NCBI GenBank assembly: GCA_921293015.1
Contig: OV121086.1
Span: forward strand, 33,417,194 to 33,481,193
From: Phorcus lineatus
Taxonomy: Eukaryota; Mollusca; Gastropoda; Trochida; Trochidae
Reading direction: 5' to 3'
Length of the DNA stretch: 64,000 nucleotides
Shown here piece by piece: positions 12,891 to 23,751 of the stretch. The first letter of the stretch is position 1. Each line of letters begins with the position of its first letter. The notes below the pieces were generated by a model. That model was not told the DNA's origin, did not search any database, and saw only the letters and a list, made by a program, of their open reading frames with translations. Made by a program: the position numbers and the translations under genes.

Positions 12891-13266
12891 TTAGCATTGT
12901 TATTTGATTAACCATTAACCAAAGGCGTTTTCGCGTCTCTGGCTGAAACCAAAATAAGGATCTTATGCAGCGTTGCATTAAATAGTTCCGGTCTTCTAGA
13001 ATCATCTTTATAACCTGATTACTTACATATCTGCTGAAGAACTTACAAGGTAGAATACCTGAGTGCGAATCTGTAGTAATATCTAGGGATATGCAGTATC
13101 TGTGCATTCGTTGAATTTACGAAATATCAGTGTGTGCTGGTGCCTTTAAATGAAAATGGAACGTTTCTTTTAGAATTGCAATTGCTTCCTTGATTAAAAA
13201 AACCTATTGTCTTGGGGACATTTATCTTCGTTTTCGTCAGACCACTATATTTATCTAAAAATTGTG
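12891..13266. other. AT-rich DNA, nothing assigned
   Basis: Overlapped by a 106-codon minus frame (12787-13107) that crosses the end of the TIR element and lacks motifs. I regard it as spurious. Confidence 0.45.
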
Positions 13267-13417
13267 TCACTGCCCCAGTAAAGGATATTGATTTTTTCTC
13301 TGGACAATACACTGATAGTGACAGTTCATGATATATATGTATATTACATCTTCTCTTCAGGAAACCGTCATGGGAAAATATTGCTGGGTTTATCGAGCTG
13401 TGTACTTGATGTCTTTA
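13267..13417 (-). pseudogene. Coding relic P (copy 1), Cys-rich exon of unknown family
   Basis: The minus strand reads an F-S-H-D-G-F-L segment, then, after a one-base frame slip near 13335, IMNCHYQCIVQRKNQ, ending at a stop at 13267-13269. The same pattern occurs at 18904-19068 (minus) and 37177-37311 (plus). The shared features in order are P-x-x-F-S-[YH]-[DE], then a [YI]-I-M-N-C-H-[YH]-Q core, then V-x-[RK]-[KN]-[ND]-Q. Agreement of three diverged copies at the peptide level suggests an ancestral exon. The frame slip marks this copy as broken. I do not recognise the protein family. Flanking DNA is also homologous between copies, so duplication of a larger block, not an isolated exon, explains the copies. 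Confidence 0.5.
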
Positions 13418-14869
13418 TCTGTCATTATTAACGAGATGATGCTAATTTCAATACTGTTCTGATACACAAAATCCTCAATTTTGACGTTTGTCAGAGACAA
13501 TTCGACTATTTAACTTAACTCGGTATATTTATTTCCTGGTTTTGAAAAACAACCCACCCCACCATGAATAATGTCATCTGTAGATGTTTCCTAAAATAAC
13601 CCTTCCTATACCGATTTCGTGCACGTATATTCAAGAGGTATGATATGAACAGGGATCATTGACCCTGTCTACATCATCATCTACAAACGTGTCTTGTTGA
13701 TATGTGACTGTGGTTTTCGACTATGTAAAAGGACAAAGGACAACAAATTACCTGAATATGTATAAAAATGACCACTCTTGTATAGATGACACAACCTTTC
13801 TGACTTTATAGTATATAAAGTATTATAAGTTATAATTAATACAAGAAAGAAATCTAACTCTTCAAACAAAAAATTGGAATGGTTAGTTGCATGAACATCC
13901 ATATGCTAAATGTGAAGCTTTTGTAACGTATCGTAATAATTATCTAAATAATTAAATACTTGAAAGTTCAATCATATTTAAGATCGAAAGATGACAATAC
14001 AGATCAAGCTTTTTGCTCTTATTGCGTCAACGCCATTGAAGACGAATACCATATTTACTACAAAGTCCTTTTTATTCTGATCTACGCAGTAGATATAACC
14101 CTATGTATTACTGTGTGAATCCCAGTTTAACAAAGTTTGTCCAGCTACTTAAAACCCAAAACGCTAACATTATTCTACGCCTGGCTATATTCGTCAACAA
14201 ATTACATATTGTGTGATGCTCATATGGATATATTCACCATGACAGCGCTCTGATGTGACATACGAAATACTGTTAAGTATTGTTAAGTAATGTTAATCCT
14301 TAGATACCAAATTGTCGTAGATGTTACATGAAGGGAAATCACAAAATTAGAGTGACTGTAAAATTACATATAAAATATCAGAAATATCATATAATTTCTT
14401 ATTCTGTTTCTGTTCTAATCACTGTTATCTCTGAAATGGAAGAAAAAGCTTTTCAGATTTTATAGTTATTTGTTTGAACCAAATTATATTAACAGTATCG
14501 AGGTATATTGTCTCTTATGGCAATATATCGATGTATTGTGGACCCTCACGATATAAATTTCCCGAAAAGCATGTCTAAACATGTTGTCTATCGATGCACT
14601 CGTATCGCGTAGTAGACGATGCAAACATCGATACTATCGATGAATCGTTACACCACTAGTAGGGAATCGTTAAAAACTAAATCAAGTAATTTTTAACCAA
14701 TGACTTTGTAATCACAATTTTTTTGCTAAATAGACAGTAGATGTTTCAACTATGTGGTGAAGCACAACTTTTGTAATAATCACGCTCAGACAGATAAAAA
14801 ATGAAGAAAAAGCATCGTACCATCATATACCAATACAATGGCAGGAAAAAAACCACTCCACTCATTCAA
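13418..14869. other. AT-rich DNA between relic exons
   Basis: No repeat or coding signal recognised beyond P-block flanks (to about 13590), which align with 19069-19260. A short run of TCGAT-rich sequence occurs at about 14580-14645. The frame at 13681-13902 (minus) has no motif. Confidence 0.45.
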
Positions 14870-15123
14870 TCAGTTTCTTGTGCTTTTGAAAGTATTCCAA
14901 CAAATATAACTCAGAGTTTTTAAAACGCTACACAATAGTTCACGATCTGGGTTTTGCTTATCTTGTTGAATAGATTGAATTTTTGTTTTTTTAACTTTAA
15001 AAAAAAACCTCTGCCACGTTACCAAGAACAACACAATGACGTAAACCAAAAGGCTGACAATGAAAAAGGTGCCTGTTGTGCTTATCAGCCTCACTTCCCA
15101 AAAGTTGTTTTTCAATCTTGGAT
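14870..15123 (-). pseudogene. Coding relic Q0: membrane-spanning exon, unknown family
   Basis: On the minus strand the frame from the exon-like start at 15123 (preceded by AG) reads DPRLKNNFWEVRLIS, then the hydrophobic segment GTFFIVSLLVYVIVLFLVTW, then a basic QRFFFKVKKTK stop-transfer stretch, and stays open to 14870. This is a textbook single-pass membrane helix with a cytoplasmic basic edge. Four other copies of the block (15430-15538, 17575-17680, 20990-21098 minus; 35869-35980 plus) read related peptides at the same place, with frame slips. This is the least damaged copy. No donor or downstream exon is identified, so whether it is a living exon or a relic is open. The protein family is not recognised. 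Confidence 0.5.
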
Positions 15124-15429
15124 CTGGTTTTTAATGACCTTGATAAGGGTTTGTTTATCAACACGTAACAAAGTATTTAATAGCATAAATTCATGACATT
15201 GATCAACTATCTTTAGTTCAAAATGTTCAGAAATTAAGAGTGCCTGTTTATTAACCCATGTTTCCTAATGTGTTTTATAAGTTTTCCTCTATCATATTCT
15301 ATTTTAGGAGTTTCATTCACTCCGAATTAGCGTTTTCTGGTTATCAAAAAAGTAATGCAATACTTTTTATACCGATTCATTTTTTTTAAAAATACAAAAC
15401 GTTTTGCTGATCCTTTAATTCGACTGCTA

Positions 15430-15816
15430 AAACTCTCGAACACCAAGAACAAACCAATGACGTAAACCAAAACAAATGACAAAGGTTCCGATGATGTTTA
15501 TCAACGTACCTTCTCCAAGGTTGTTTCCAATCTGGGATCTACTTTTTAATAACCTTGACAAGGGGTCTGTTTATTTCACCTGCAGTTTACCTTATTACAG
15601 CTTGCTTTTCACATGAGAGACGTTTTCACAGGAAGATTTAGCAAAAATATTCACACAGTATAATTGGTTTAGGTGCAAAACAACATGAAGAGAAAAAAAC
15701 GAATTTGCTTTGTCATTGGTATGTGTCTGAATGTTTTTACCTGAACTTCTTAAAAGCATTTCTGACTGCTTCTTGTCTGCTAAAAGTCGGAATCGGGGGA
15801 AATAAATAAAGACATC
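15430..15816 (-). pseudogene. Coding relic S+Q, block A (two exons, 202-bp intron)
   Basis: On the minus strand an exon-like segment (15816-15741) contains D-V-F-I-Y-F-P-D-S-D once a one-base insertion is allowed, and ends before GTAAAAAC. A GT..AG interval of 202 bp (15740-15539) follows. A second exon-like segment starts ATCCCAGATTGG, reading DPRLETTLEKV and, after frame slips, a hydrophobic GTFVICF..VYVIGLFLVF stretch. The same donor, short intron and acceptor recur in block B (174 bp) and in the inverted copy (177 bp). In block B the first exon reads DSFIHVSDSEMYERRRK. Conserved splice signals at matching positions argue for a real ancestral gene encoding a membrane protein. This copy is frame-damaged. 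Family unknown. Confidence 0.5.
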
Positions 15817-16285
15817 ATTGAAAATTAGATTTTTGAAAAGTGTCATTTTGACTTTAGGTTATATTTATGAAAGTAAATCTTCTCAATCATATATTGAATA
15901 AAAACATATATTTATGCATGGTTAATGTTTGGATAATGATGCAGGCATTTACTTCAGTTTTATATTGATTTCATAATGAAAACAGTCAATATGGGAGCAG
16001 TGTGTTAGAGTTTCTTTTCTTTAATTGCAATATGAAAATAATCTCGTAGAACAAATTGATTTTGTAGGATAAATCACACACAGAATTGACATAATGATTG
16101 TTGTTCTGGCTGTTGTTTATGAGTTTTATAAGCCCATATGAAATGTTGTACTGAAATAAACATCACATGCCAGCGTGTCTGTAGTAACGTATACCATATT
16201 AATATGTAATGTTTGTCTCTCGTTTCTTTACGATATATCGCCGTCTTCTAACCTGGAGATGTGATTAGTCTGCTTCTACTACAAG

Positions 16286-16604
16286 TAGTGAGGTGAGGTG
16301 AGTTGGTGTTTAACGCCGCTTTCAAGATTATTTCACTTATATCGCGACTGCTAGTATTATTGCAGGGAGAAAGCCCGCAACACCATTGTGGCTATGCATT
16401 GCAGTGAAACATGCGAGCATCGGCTGGAACTAGCGAACCATGGGTGGTACTGCGCTGAATTTCAGTGTAGCATTGCACCCAAACCTGACTGCGTGTAGAA
16501 CAGTTCTCTACTGCAGACAAAGTTGCCGAGCCCCTGGCGGGATTCGAACCACGGACCTTCTGATCTGAAGCCGAACGCGCTAACCACTGCGCTATCCCGC
16601 CCCC
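16286..16604 (-). mobile_element. tRNA-derived SINE, full length
   Basis: Read on the minus strand the element starts with a tRNA-like head, GGCGGGATAGCGCAGTGGTT, with an A-box region and a perfect B box GGTTCGAATCCCGCC. A body follows, and the 3' end is CCTCACCTCACTAC-like. An imperfect 11-bp target duplication flanks it (TCTACTACAAG at 16275-16285; TCTACCACAGG at 16605-16615). Paralogous blocks B (about 18285) and C (about 22215) carry the empty site, reading TTTTACCACA without the insertion. The insertion therefore postdates the block duplication. The same family occurs full length at 60581-60898 and truncated at 58314-58438. Confidence 0.92.
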
Positions 16605-16917
16605 TCTACCACAGGTAAGGTATTGCGTCGAGACAGATGCTTTACATGTTGTAATATAAATGGCAACAGTTATGTTATGAAGGAGGTTGCAGCTTGATAA
16701 GGGTCAAGTTATTGTAAAAAGTACCATTAAAAGGAAAAGCAATGACCAATCAATTGCCGTTAACTTGAAGTTGACGAAGTGCAACATGACAGTACTGTTT
16801 TCAAAAGCAACATTGCATTGTGAAGCAGCATGAGTCGCATGAATGGAATAAAAAATCTAAAACTTCTTCTCAGACTAAGCCAAAAGAAGGTTCAGTAAAG
16901 TTTTTTCACAATCATAT

Positions 16918-17331
16918 ATGAATGTGCCCCATTCATTAGTATTTGCACTTTACAACCAAATACTCTGTATTAATGAAAGTGATGTGAAAAGAGTTTGCGC
17001 AAAGACCCTAAACGTTTGTGCCTTTGCATCAACTGATTCATTAGGTTTATTATGTATTTCTCTGTTTCATATTTCTTGTAATAGAAAAAACATGACCCAA
17101 TTTTTAAAGTCTATTAACACCTTCAGACACGTGACAAAGTCATTGTACATGGAAACGTTTGACAATTCATCTTTCTTTGAGATGTCTGTTTGCCTTACAT
17201 GTCAGAATTCATCTTTGTTAGTTTATAAGATAAGGGAACATAAAGGAGGCAATGAACAACCAAAATTAGCACCCCCATTGAGTATCTATTTGCTGGGATT
17301 ACTAGATGAGAGTTTTATTTTCAGTGATTAG
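16918..17331 (+). CDS. Orphan 137-codon open frame, doubtful
   Basis: The longest ATG-initiated plus-strand frame in the window apart from repeats lies between duplicated blocks A and B. It begins MNVPHSLVFALYNQILCINE and contains seven cysteines, including SVCLTCQNSS. There is no signal peptide of convincing shape, no transmembrane helix and no recognised domain. It could be part of an exon of the same decayed gene region, a repeat fragment, or simply a long chance frame. I saw no second copy in the window. It is listed because nothing else occupies the interval, and I would not treat it as a gene without transcript support. Confidence 0.15.
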   Translation: MNVPHSLVFALYNQILCINESDVKRVCAKTLNVCAFASTDSLGLLCISLFHISCNRKNMTQFLKSINTFRHVTKSLYMETFDNSSFFEMSVCLTCQNSSLLVYKIREHKGGNEQPKLAPPLSIYLLGLLDESFIFSD

Positions 17332-17569
17332 GAGTAGTTCCAGGAGTCAATTACAAACATCGACTGCAGATCGCGCAAAAACTAACATGATAAATGATAG
17401 GTACAGTGTGAGCAAATATGCTTTTTCACTTTTAAAGTTGTTTCATTTCTAGTGATCTTTTCGTTATAAAGCAGATATTCTATATCATCAAACAAAAATC
17501 ATTTTATAAAACCATAATACCACCACTTTTCAAGTAACCAAAATATTTTTAAATTTTTTTTCAATGCAT
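17332..17569. other. AT-rich spacer
   Basis: No feature seen between the orphan frame and block B. Confidence 0.4.
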
Positions 17570-18640
17570 CTGTCAACACACTGTTATTGAGAACTGGACA
17601 CAAGCTATTTCAAAAGGCTGACGAATGAAAAACGTTTTATGTTTATAATCTCTTCCCTCAGGTTTTTTCCAAACTTGGATCTAATTATTGATGGCCTTGA
17701 TATGGTTCTGTGTGCTTCATCTCCAGTGTACCTTATTACAGACTGCAGGAAGATGTAGCAAACAAATACACATTATAATAGGTTTAGGTGCAAAAACATT
17801 ACATGGAGCTAAAGAAATGAGTTTGCTTTGTCATTAATAGGTTTGTGTTTTTACCTAACTTGAACATCTTTAGCCCAACCATGTTTCCTTCTTCTCTCAT
17901 ACATTTCAGAATCGGAAACATGAATAAAGGAATCTTTTAAAGTAACATTTTTATCATGACATTTTAACTTAGTTGGTGAAAAAAATCTTCTTATTAACAT
18001 ATTAAGTAAAAATACATGAAAATCCAATGATTATCTTGGCACTGTTTCTTGGTTTTCAACACGAAAGCAGAGAAAATATGGCAGTTTCCTTTCTTTATTT
18101 ACGAAATGAGAAAATAATCTCTTCGAACAAATTAGTTTAATAGAGTGAATCATACACACGATTAACATAATGTTTGTTGTTTCTGACCATTTATGTTGAA
18201 TTGAAATAAATATCATTTCACAGAACAGCGTGTTGTCTGTAGATTAGCATGTTAATATGTAATGTTTGACTCTCGTTTCTCGGCTTTTACCACAACAAAG
18301 AAATGCGTTGATACAATTGATTTTTATTTTTTAATATACATCAGTCATACGGTATATTATGAAGGAGGCTACATCAACAGGGTCACGTGGTTGTTATGAT
18401 TACTATCACGAGGAAAACTTTTCCTAAGCATTGTTTAATAAATTTTCGTTGACTTGAAGTTGATGAAGTGTAACTTGACAGTACTATTTTGAATAGCAAC
18501 ATTGCATCGTACCCGAACTTTGATGCACAGGGAACAGCTCTGGGCAACAGCTAGAGTGTCATGAATTGACTAAAAAAAATCAACGATTTCTTCTCAAACT
18601 ATGTAACAAAAAATATGTTCAGTACACGATGTACAGTACA
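17570..18640 (-). repeat. Segmental duplication block B
   Basis: The closest relative of block A, without the SINE. Matching order runs from the Q exon relic (17575-17680) through the 174-bp intron and S exon (17855-17934), the AAAATAATCTCTTCGAACAA segment (about 18111) and GAAGGAGGCTACATCAACAG (about 18361), to TTCTTCTCAAACTATG (about 18588). A 63-codon plus frame at 18566-18757 crosses its end and has no motif. Confidence 0.75.
17575..17934 (-). pseudogene. Coding relic S+Q, block B (two exons, 174-bp intron)
   Basis: Minus strand: S exon (17934-17855) reads DSFIHVSDSEMYERRRKHGW then AKDVQV, followed by a GTAAAAAC donor. The intron is 17854-17681 and ends in TTAG. The Q exon starts ATCCAAG and reads DPSLEKT before a stop. 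Another frame then carries KHKTFFIRQPFEIACVQFSI. This is the best-preserved S exon, whereas the Q exon is broken. An acidic-then-basic composition (SDSEMYERRRK) before the membrane exon would suit a juxtamembrane region, but that is inference. The family is not recognised. Confidence 0.5.
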
Positions 18641-18903
18641 GTCATGGAACCTCCTGACCCATTCACATTGACAAGAAAAGAATTTATATGTAACAAGATC
18701 AGTGAGCTCGTATGTACTAAAATTAATGAGATGCTTCTTCAGGAATATCAATTGTAGGTTCACGTCAACGAATTATTTATTTTACAGCACATGAACGTCT
18801 GCTGATACCAAATGATGTAGAACAGATATAATAGGATATTTGGTATAGATTACTTCTTCCATTTTTCGATAAAGATAGAACACACAATTATGTCTTAAAT
18901 AAC

Positions 18904-19068
18904 CTAATCTGTCTCAGAGGCTGCTGAAGCTGAGGGTTGCTGGTCATTTCTCTTCACAAGACATTGATAATGACAGTTCATGATACAAAGGTAATTTCCT
19001 TTCCCTTGCAGAAAACCATCATAGGAAAATGTTGATGGTTTTGTCAAGCTTTCTCTTTGATGTCCTTA
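18904..19068 (-). pseudogene. Coding relic P' (copy 2), Cys-rich exon
   Basis: The minus strand reads, in one open frame, GHQRESLTKPSTFSYDGFLQ then GKGNYLCIMNCHYQCLVKRN then DQQPSASAASETD and a stop at 18904-18906. It is the least damaged of three P copies (see 13267 and 37177). The C-terminal ETD-stop also occurs in the inverted copy (PETD-stop), so the stop may be the genuine end of the protein. Three cysteines within ten residues (C-x3-C-x3-C) suggest an extracellular or metal-binding segment. No family is recognised. A stop lies just upstream of GHQ, so an upstream exon would be needed. Confidence 0.55.
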
Positions 19069-20980
19069 TCTGGGAAAATCTTGTTTCTTGTAGTTATTAA
19101 CGAGGTGACGGTAATTTACATTCAGTATTCTCAAGCACTAACTTAATTTGTAAACTCGTCAGAGGCAATCCGAATTTATTGTTCCGAATTCCTATTTGGG
19201 TTTGTTTGAAGCATTGCTTGGTTGTACAAATTTCACGTTTTTAGTTTTCATGAATAATGTTAACTTGTGTAAATAACACCCGAATCTTATGGTATTCATA
19301 AAAAAAACCTTTTGTGTAGGTGGGACAGCATTCAGGGCATTGAATATAAGGAAAGCAAAACTTCTTATTCAAACACGGAAAGAATCTATGGTGCAATGAG
19401 AAATACCTTTTGAAAATTAGCATATACTGTTTATTAGAAGCTTCATTTATGTTTAATAATCATATTCTAATAAGAACATCAAATCTGTCAGAAATTGTGA
19501 AGTTTGTCATGCATTTTATATCTTTATATTTCTACAGGAACAAAAACAATAGGTTCATTTATTAAACATTGTTACGTGTGAGCGGACAATATAGAAATCA
19601 GTCATGATTGCTTTATGGAAGCATAATTGGGTTCCTTGAAAACAAAAAGAGAAAACAATGTGAATTTTTATTCTAAGAAACAAGGCAAAACTAATTAGAA
19701 TATCATACAAATGAATTAAAAGATAAACATAAAAATAAGAGGCAAACTAGTTACAGCTTTCATATTTTAAATGTAAAAGTAAGAGATGTGGTTCATCTTG
19801 AAGAAACGGATGAATAGCTAGATTTGACAATATCCATTAATTCAGAATAAAGAACATGCAAAGATAAAGTAAATGTCATAAACTAATTAATGTTTCGCTT
19901 TTGATGACATTTGAAAGTCGCACAAGAGACTCGTTTGCCTTGAAACGTCCTTTCATTCTGTACATTTGTATTCAGCCAAGGTCATATCTTTCAGACAAGC
20001 CATTCGTCCATGAGGTTTCCACCACAAGAAAAATGAATAGTCTATGTCGACACTTTTGGCAGAGACCACATTTCAAATATTGCCTAAGCGAAAACACATT
20101 GTGTCATAGTTCCTTCTATTAAGAACTTATAGTGGAAAGTTTTCTAAAAGAGTCTTGAATATATATATTTATGATTAAAGAGTCCTATATCTCGATATTA
20201 ACAGATATTAACAGTTATGGTGTCTTACATCTTTCTTAAAAAAGGCATTTAGAATTCTTTTTTACGTCAAAATATAGATCCATAAAACCGTTAACCTGCT
20301 CCTGAGATGTATACACATATGGAATGTCAAATGATCCGATCAACATAACTTTTTCAGTTTCTAAATTTAAAGCAAAAATAAATTTTTTAGATAAATCAAT
20401 CGATCATCAATTAAATTAACCATGGTGTGTTTAAAGGTAAGAAGAAACGATAAAATGTTCCATTTAATAAACTAATTTCATGTATCACAGACTTATCTGT
20501 TCGTTAGAGTTTCCAGGGGTTAACATTTCTAAAGCTCTCCTTCTCGTGTTTTTCTAACATTAATAATAAGACATCAACAGCTTCAATCATTAGAGATTTA
20601 ATCTATCTTATGCTCAATAAATGTATGCAATTTGTTACAGTAGGCCGATGTAAGGCAACTTTATTTAAGTATCAAGGAAATGGAAATCTTGAAAATTTGA
20701 ATCCATCTGTTTATTTCTTTTTGCAAAATTTCGAAAAATTGCACGATTCACCTGACAATCCAAGGTAAGTTCAGAATGAATATGTTTGAACAGCATTTAT
20801 ATGACACACCTGTCAGCACGTAAAATGGACTCTACGAAAGTTCATATTCTAAATGTGTTTTGTAAGATCTGTCTATCATAATCAACTCGTATTTTGTGAT
20901 TTCGTTCACACCTTATTAGAGTTATCTCTTATTATAGCCGATCTTAAAGACTACAGATTAATACAACATGTGATATAAAA
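19069..20980. other. AT-rich DNA, P-block flank then nothing recognised
   Basis: The first 200 bp align with 13418-13590, as part of the P duplication. Beyond that I recognise nothing. Frames at 19241-19423 (minus) and 19901-20122 (plus) have no motif. Confidence 0.45.
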
Positions 20981-20989
20981 CATTTTAAC

Positions 20990-21098
20990 AGGTAACCAAG
21001 AACAACACCATCCCCTTTCCAAATAACTGCAAAAGAAAACGTTCCTTTGGTGTTTGTCAGCCTTTGTTTTGCTTGCTTGTTTGTTTCCAATCTGTGAT
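20990..21098 (-). pseudogene. Coding relic Q'', block C
   Basis: The minus strand after an AG acceptor at 21100-21099 reads LDHRLETNKQAKQRLTNTKG then TFSFAVIWKGDGVVLGYLLK in an open frame. Position by position this corresponds to DPRLKNNFWEVRLISTTGTF of the copy at 14870-15123. The hydrophobic helix has lost character (charged KGD within it), consistent with decay. A donor-like GGTAAAG lies at about 21705, giving an inferred intron of about 607 bp. This is longer than in other copies because a MITE sits inside it. Confidence 0.45.
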
Positions 21099-21169
21099 CT
21101 AATTTCACTAACCTGAAACGGTTTCTAATAGGGAATAGTAAACGACCTACCACTTAATACTATTTTTAT

Positions 21170-21541
21170 TAAACGAATAAACGATTTGGTATTAAATGGA
21201 AGGAGGTTTAGTATTCTGTTTATTACCTGCGTACATGAAACAAGTATTATTTGCAAGAGTGTGTTGAAACCAAAATTTCCGCGACTTAACGCCATGGTGA
21301 CGGCGGGTTTGATATTATGACGTCATAATTACATACTATTGTGACGTCATACGTGTAGCTGTATTACACTAGTTTAATCCTGTCGTATGAATATTGCACT
21401 GTAGTATCTTAAACGAGCGAGTCATAATTTGTTTTATTACTCGCCCGTGTAAGATACTGTAGTACAATATTTGTACGGCGCTTTCACTCTTTTTATACCT
21501 AATGATTAACTCGTTTGATAAAATTGGTATTAAATGGAAGG
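21170..21541. mobile_element. Palindromic MITE-like insertion with two TGACGTCA sites
   Basis: The interval carries two TGACGTCA octamers (21318-21325, 21342-21349). It also has an imperfect inverted repeat with 30-bp arms (21391-21420 and 21441-21470, about 25 of 30 paired) around ATATTG..GTATCTT..CGAGCGA. A direct repeat TTGGTATTAAATGGAAGG (about 21190-21207 and 21525-21542) brackets the core and may be a long target duplication. Blocks A and B lack the whole interval, which supports insertion. It resembles the elements at 33.1, 41.8 and 48.5 kb in having CGAGCGA motifs and CRE octamers. Confidence 0.6.
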
Positions 21542-22330
21542 TCGTTAGGTATCCCCTTTTATCTACTGCTGTCTATGTCTTGCTCTTTTCATCACAGACG
21601 TTATCAGGGAGATCTAGCAAGGATATCCACGAGGTATGATTGGTTTACATTAACATGAGTCCATATTGTCTTTGATACGGTTTTCCTCTGAATGTTTAAC
21701 TTTACCATCTATATCTGTTTACATATAGACGGATCTATCTTTTCTTTTTTATTTTGATTATAAACTAAATGACTTTTCATATTTCACATTTGGTAATTGT
21801 CAGCATAGATACATGGCGTAATTAGATGAAGATATCGCTGTTAGTATAGATGGCAAATATCTGAATACGAAGGAAATATACAGCAAACATTGAATCCATC
21901 ACCGACCACTTCATATACACTTTAAACATATAAACCTATTACCTTAATTGCTGAAAACAATCTGAAAATAATCTCATCAGGCAAAGTGTAAGATAACATA
22001 TAAACATAATTGACGTTATTGACCTTCATCTGACCGTTCGTGTTGCAATAATGAGTTTTATCTTCGACATAATGAATAGTGGTATTGTAAATAGCATCAC
22101 TTCAGAAAACTGCGTTGTTTCTGTTGTACCTTTACAGTTTCAAGACGCAGTAAATTGGTCTCGTTTTAAGAACTAAACGCTTTTTTCTGTGACGGAGAAG
22201 TGGTACGTTGCCTTTTACCACAGCAAATCATTGCGTTGAGATGATGGTATATTAGAAGATGATCAGTATTTTATGTTGTGTCGCTTTAAATGTTCAACCG
22301 TTCAAAAACATTCTTAGAACATACACGTTG

Positions 22331-22663
22331 TGAACACGAAGAAAATTTTTGCCGAGTTGGTATTACAAATTCCCCTCTGAGTGTAAACTTAGACTTCTGT
22401 TTACCACAAAAAATGAACTTATAATTAATAATCTTGCTAAGTTTACATTTTTTGCACTCAAAATGAGAAGCAAACAGTTGTCCATAACCTAACTTGTAAC
22501 TTTTATCACCATTTGTCTATGGTCTCGGATATCACTTTCTGTGTATTGTGAATGGATTGTTATATGTTCTTGTGGCGCAACATCTTTAAAATGTAAAACT
22601 ATATATTGTAAAATGGGCCTGTGGCCTGATTTACTGAAATAAACTACTACTACTACTATTAAT
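22331..22663 (+). mobile_element. Non-LTR retrotransposon 3' end
   Basis: The plus strand contains a frame reading NELIINNLAKFTFFALKMRS ending shortly after. This resembles the C-terminal tail of many LINE ORF2 proteins. It is followed by a 3' UTR with ATGGGCCTGTGGCCTGATTT and a simple-repeat tail (ACT)n at about 22642-22658. Severe 5' truncation is typical of this class. The clade is not assignable from this much. Confidence 0.6.
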
Positions 22664-23199
22664 ACTTTTCTTTGCTGTTTTTTGAAGGGTCTGTGGAGTC
22701 GGCACACACTTCCCATAAAAGTTGTTTAGTAGGAAGAAGGAACTTGGAACTAGGAACTCGAACCTATTATAACTTTACAGACCTAATAGTTATTCACTGC
22801 AGAAATATCAAATGATATTACATTAACATATTGTAGGTACTATTAAGCCAGGAAGAGAATGTGAACGTGCAGATGTCTAATATAGATCAGTGATTTGACA
22901 CATCGGACTGACATACACAGGAAGATTAACGGCTTATATAAATAACACCAAACTATTACGATAAAAGAAAGCTTATCTACCTTAAGAGAAGTGATAAGTT
23001 TCTTTGATAATTGCATCGTTCCTTAACAGAAGAAAGATACAATTCATGTCACATATACATATACAGGATGCATATGATACAATATTATGTAGTTTATACT
23101 CTCTGAAAATTTGTCATTTGGCAATGAACAAAATTAATGAAAGTTCGTTAGATACAAGATCACACTTTCTGCAATAGTACGAATCCTTGTAGTTTTCTT
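22664..23199. other. AT-rich DNA, nothing recognised
   Basis: No feature seen. Confidence 0.45.
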
Positions 23200-23552
23200 C
23201 AGGTCAAGTTCTTGTAGGCTCTGTCACCAGATCTCTGATAACCATATTGTAATGATAACTTTATAGAAAACGAGTTCCATTTCTTGTTTGAATGTAGAAT
23301 TTATCATGATCTGCGCTGTAAATATTTTAAATCTTTACCATATCACATGGACCAGCAATGTTTTGTAAATACTTTAATATGTAACAATCTTTCCACGACC
23401 ATAAACTGTTCAAATTACATTAAGGAAGCATTTTTACTGCGTTCCCAGTACACGTGATTGTAAATTGCCACAACTGTATAAATACACATATTTGTTTACT
23501 CTGTATTGTACGTGGGCCTAAGGCCTTTTACGAAATAGACTTGATTGATAAG
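23200..23552 (+). mobile_element. Non-LTR retrotransposon 3' end with ORF2 C-terminal fragment
   Basis: A CRLC motif (23213-23224) is followed, after a one-base frame change, by DNFIENEFHFLFECRIYHDL and further sequence to a stop near 23457. The C-x2-C ... H-x4-C arrangement is the zinc-finger-like tail found downstream of the reverse transcriptase in several LINE groups. The 3' UTR has TGGGCCTAAGGCCTTTTACG and a TTGATTGAT tail. The copy is 5' truncated and frame-damaged. It belongs to the same broad group as the fragment at 32282. Confidence 0.7.
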
Positions 23553-23751
23553 AATATTATGTGCAATTATCTGATCACAAAGCTCCGAGGGAGTATAAAC
23601 CGCGTTGATTTCGAAAGAACAGTTTGTTGATAAGATACTATATAAAATGTGCTTCCTTTATTATGTTTTCACCTTTGAACCATTTACCATGGTGATGACT
23701 AGTTTATCTAACATGATTAAACGGAAGCGGAGAGAGCACTGTTTGCACAGA

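Larger units (their letters stand above)
15420..16905 (-). repeat. Segmental duplication block A
   Basis: This block aligns in order with block B (17570-18640) along its whole length, apart from a SINE present only here (16286-16604). It aligns more weakly with block C (20980-22330). Landmarks shared by A and B include GGTTTAGGTGCAAAA, GAAAATAATCTCKTMGAACA, GTTAATATGTAATGTTTG and ATTATGAAGGAGG-type sequence. The strand given is that of the coding relics inside it. Confidence 0.75.
20980..22330 (-). repeat. Segmental duplication block C (most diverged)
   Basis: It shares with A and B the Q exon region (20990-21098), GCAAGGATATCCACG..TATGATTGGTTTA (about 21617-21646), CTGAAAATAATCTCATCAGG (about 21962) and TTTTACCACAGCAAATCATT (about 22215). 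It is interrupted by a palindromic MITE at about 21170-21541. The frame at 20944-21153 (minus) is the Q exon plus its flank. Confidence 0.6.
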
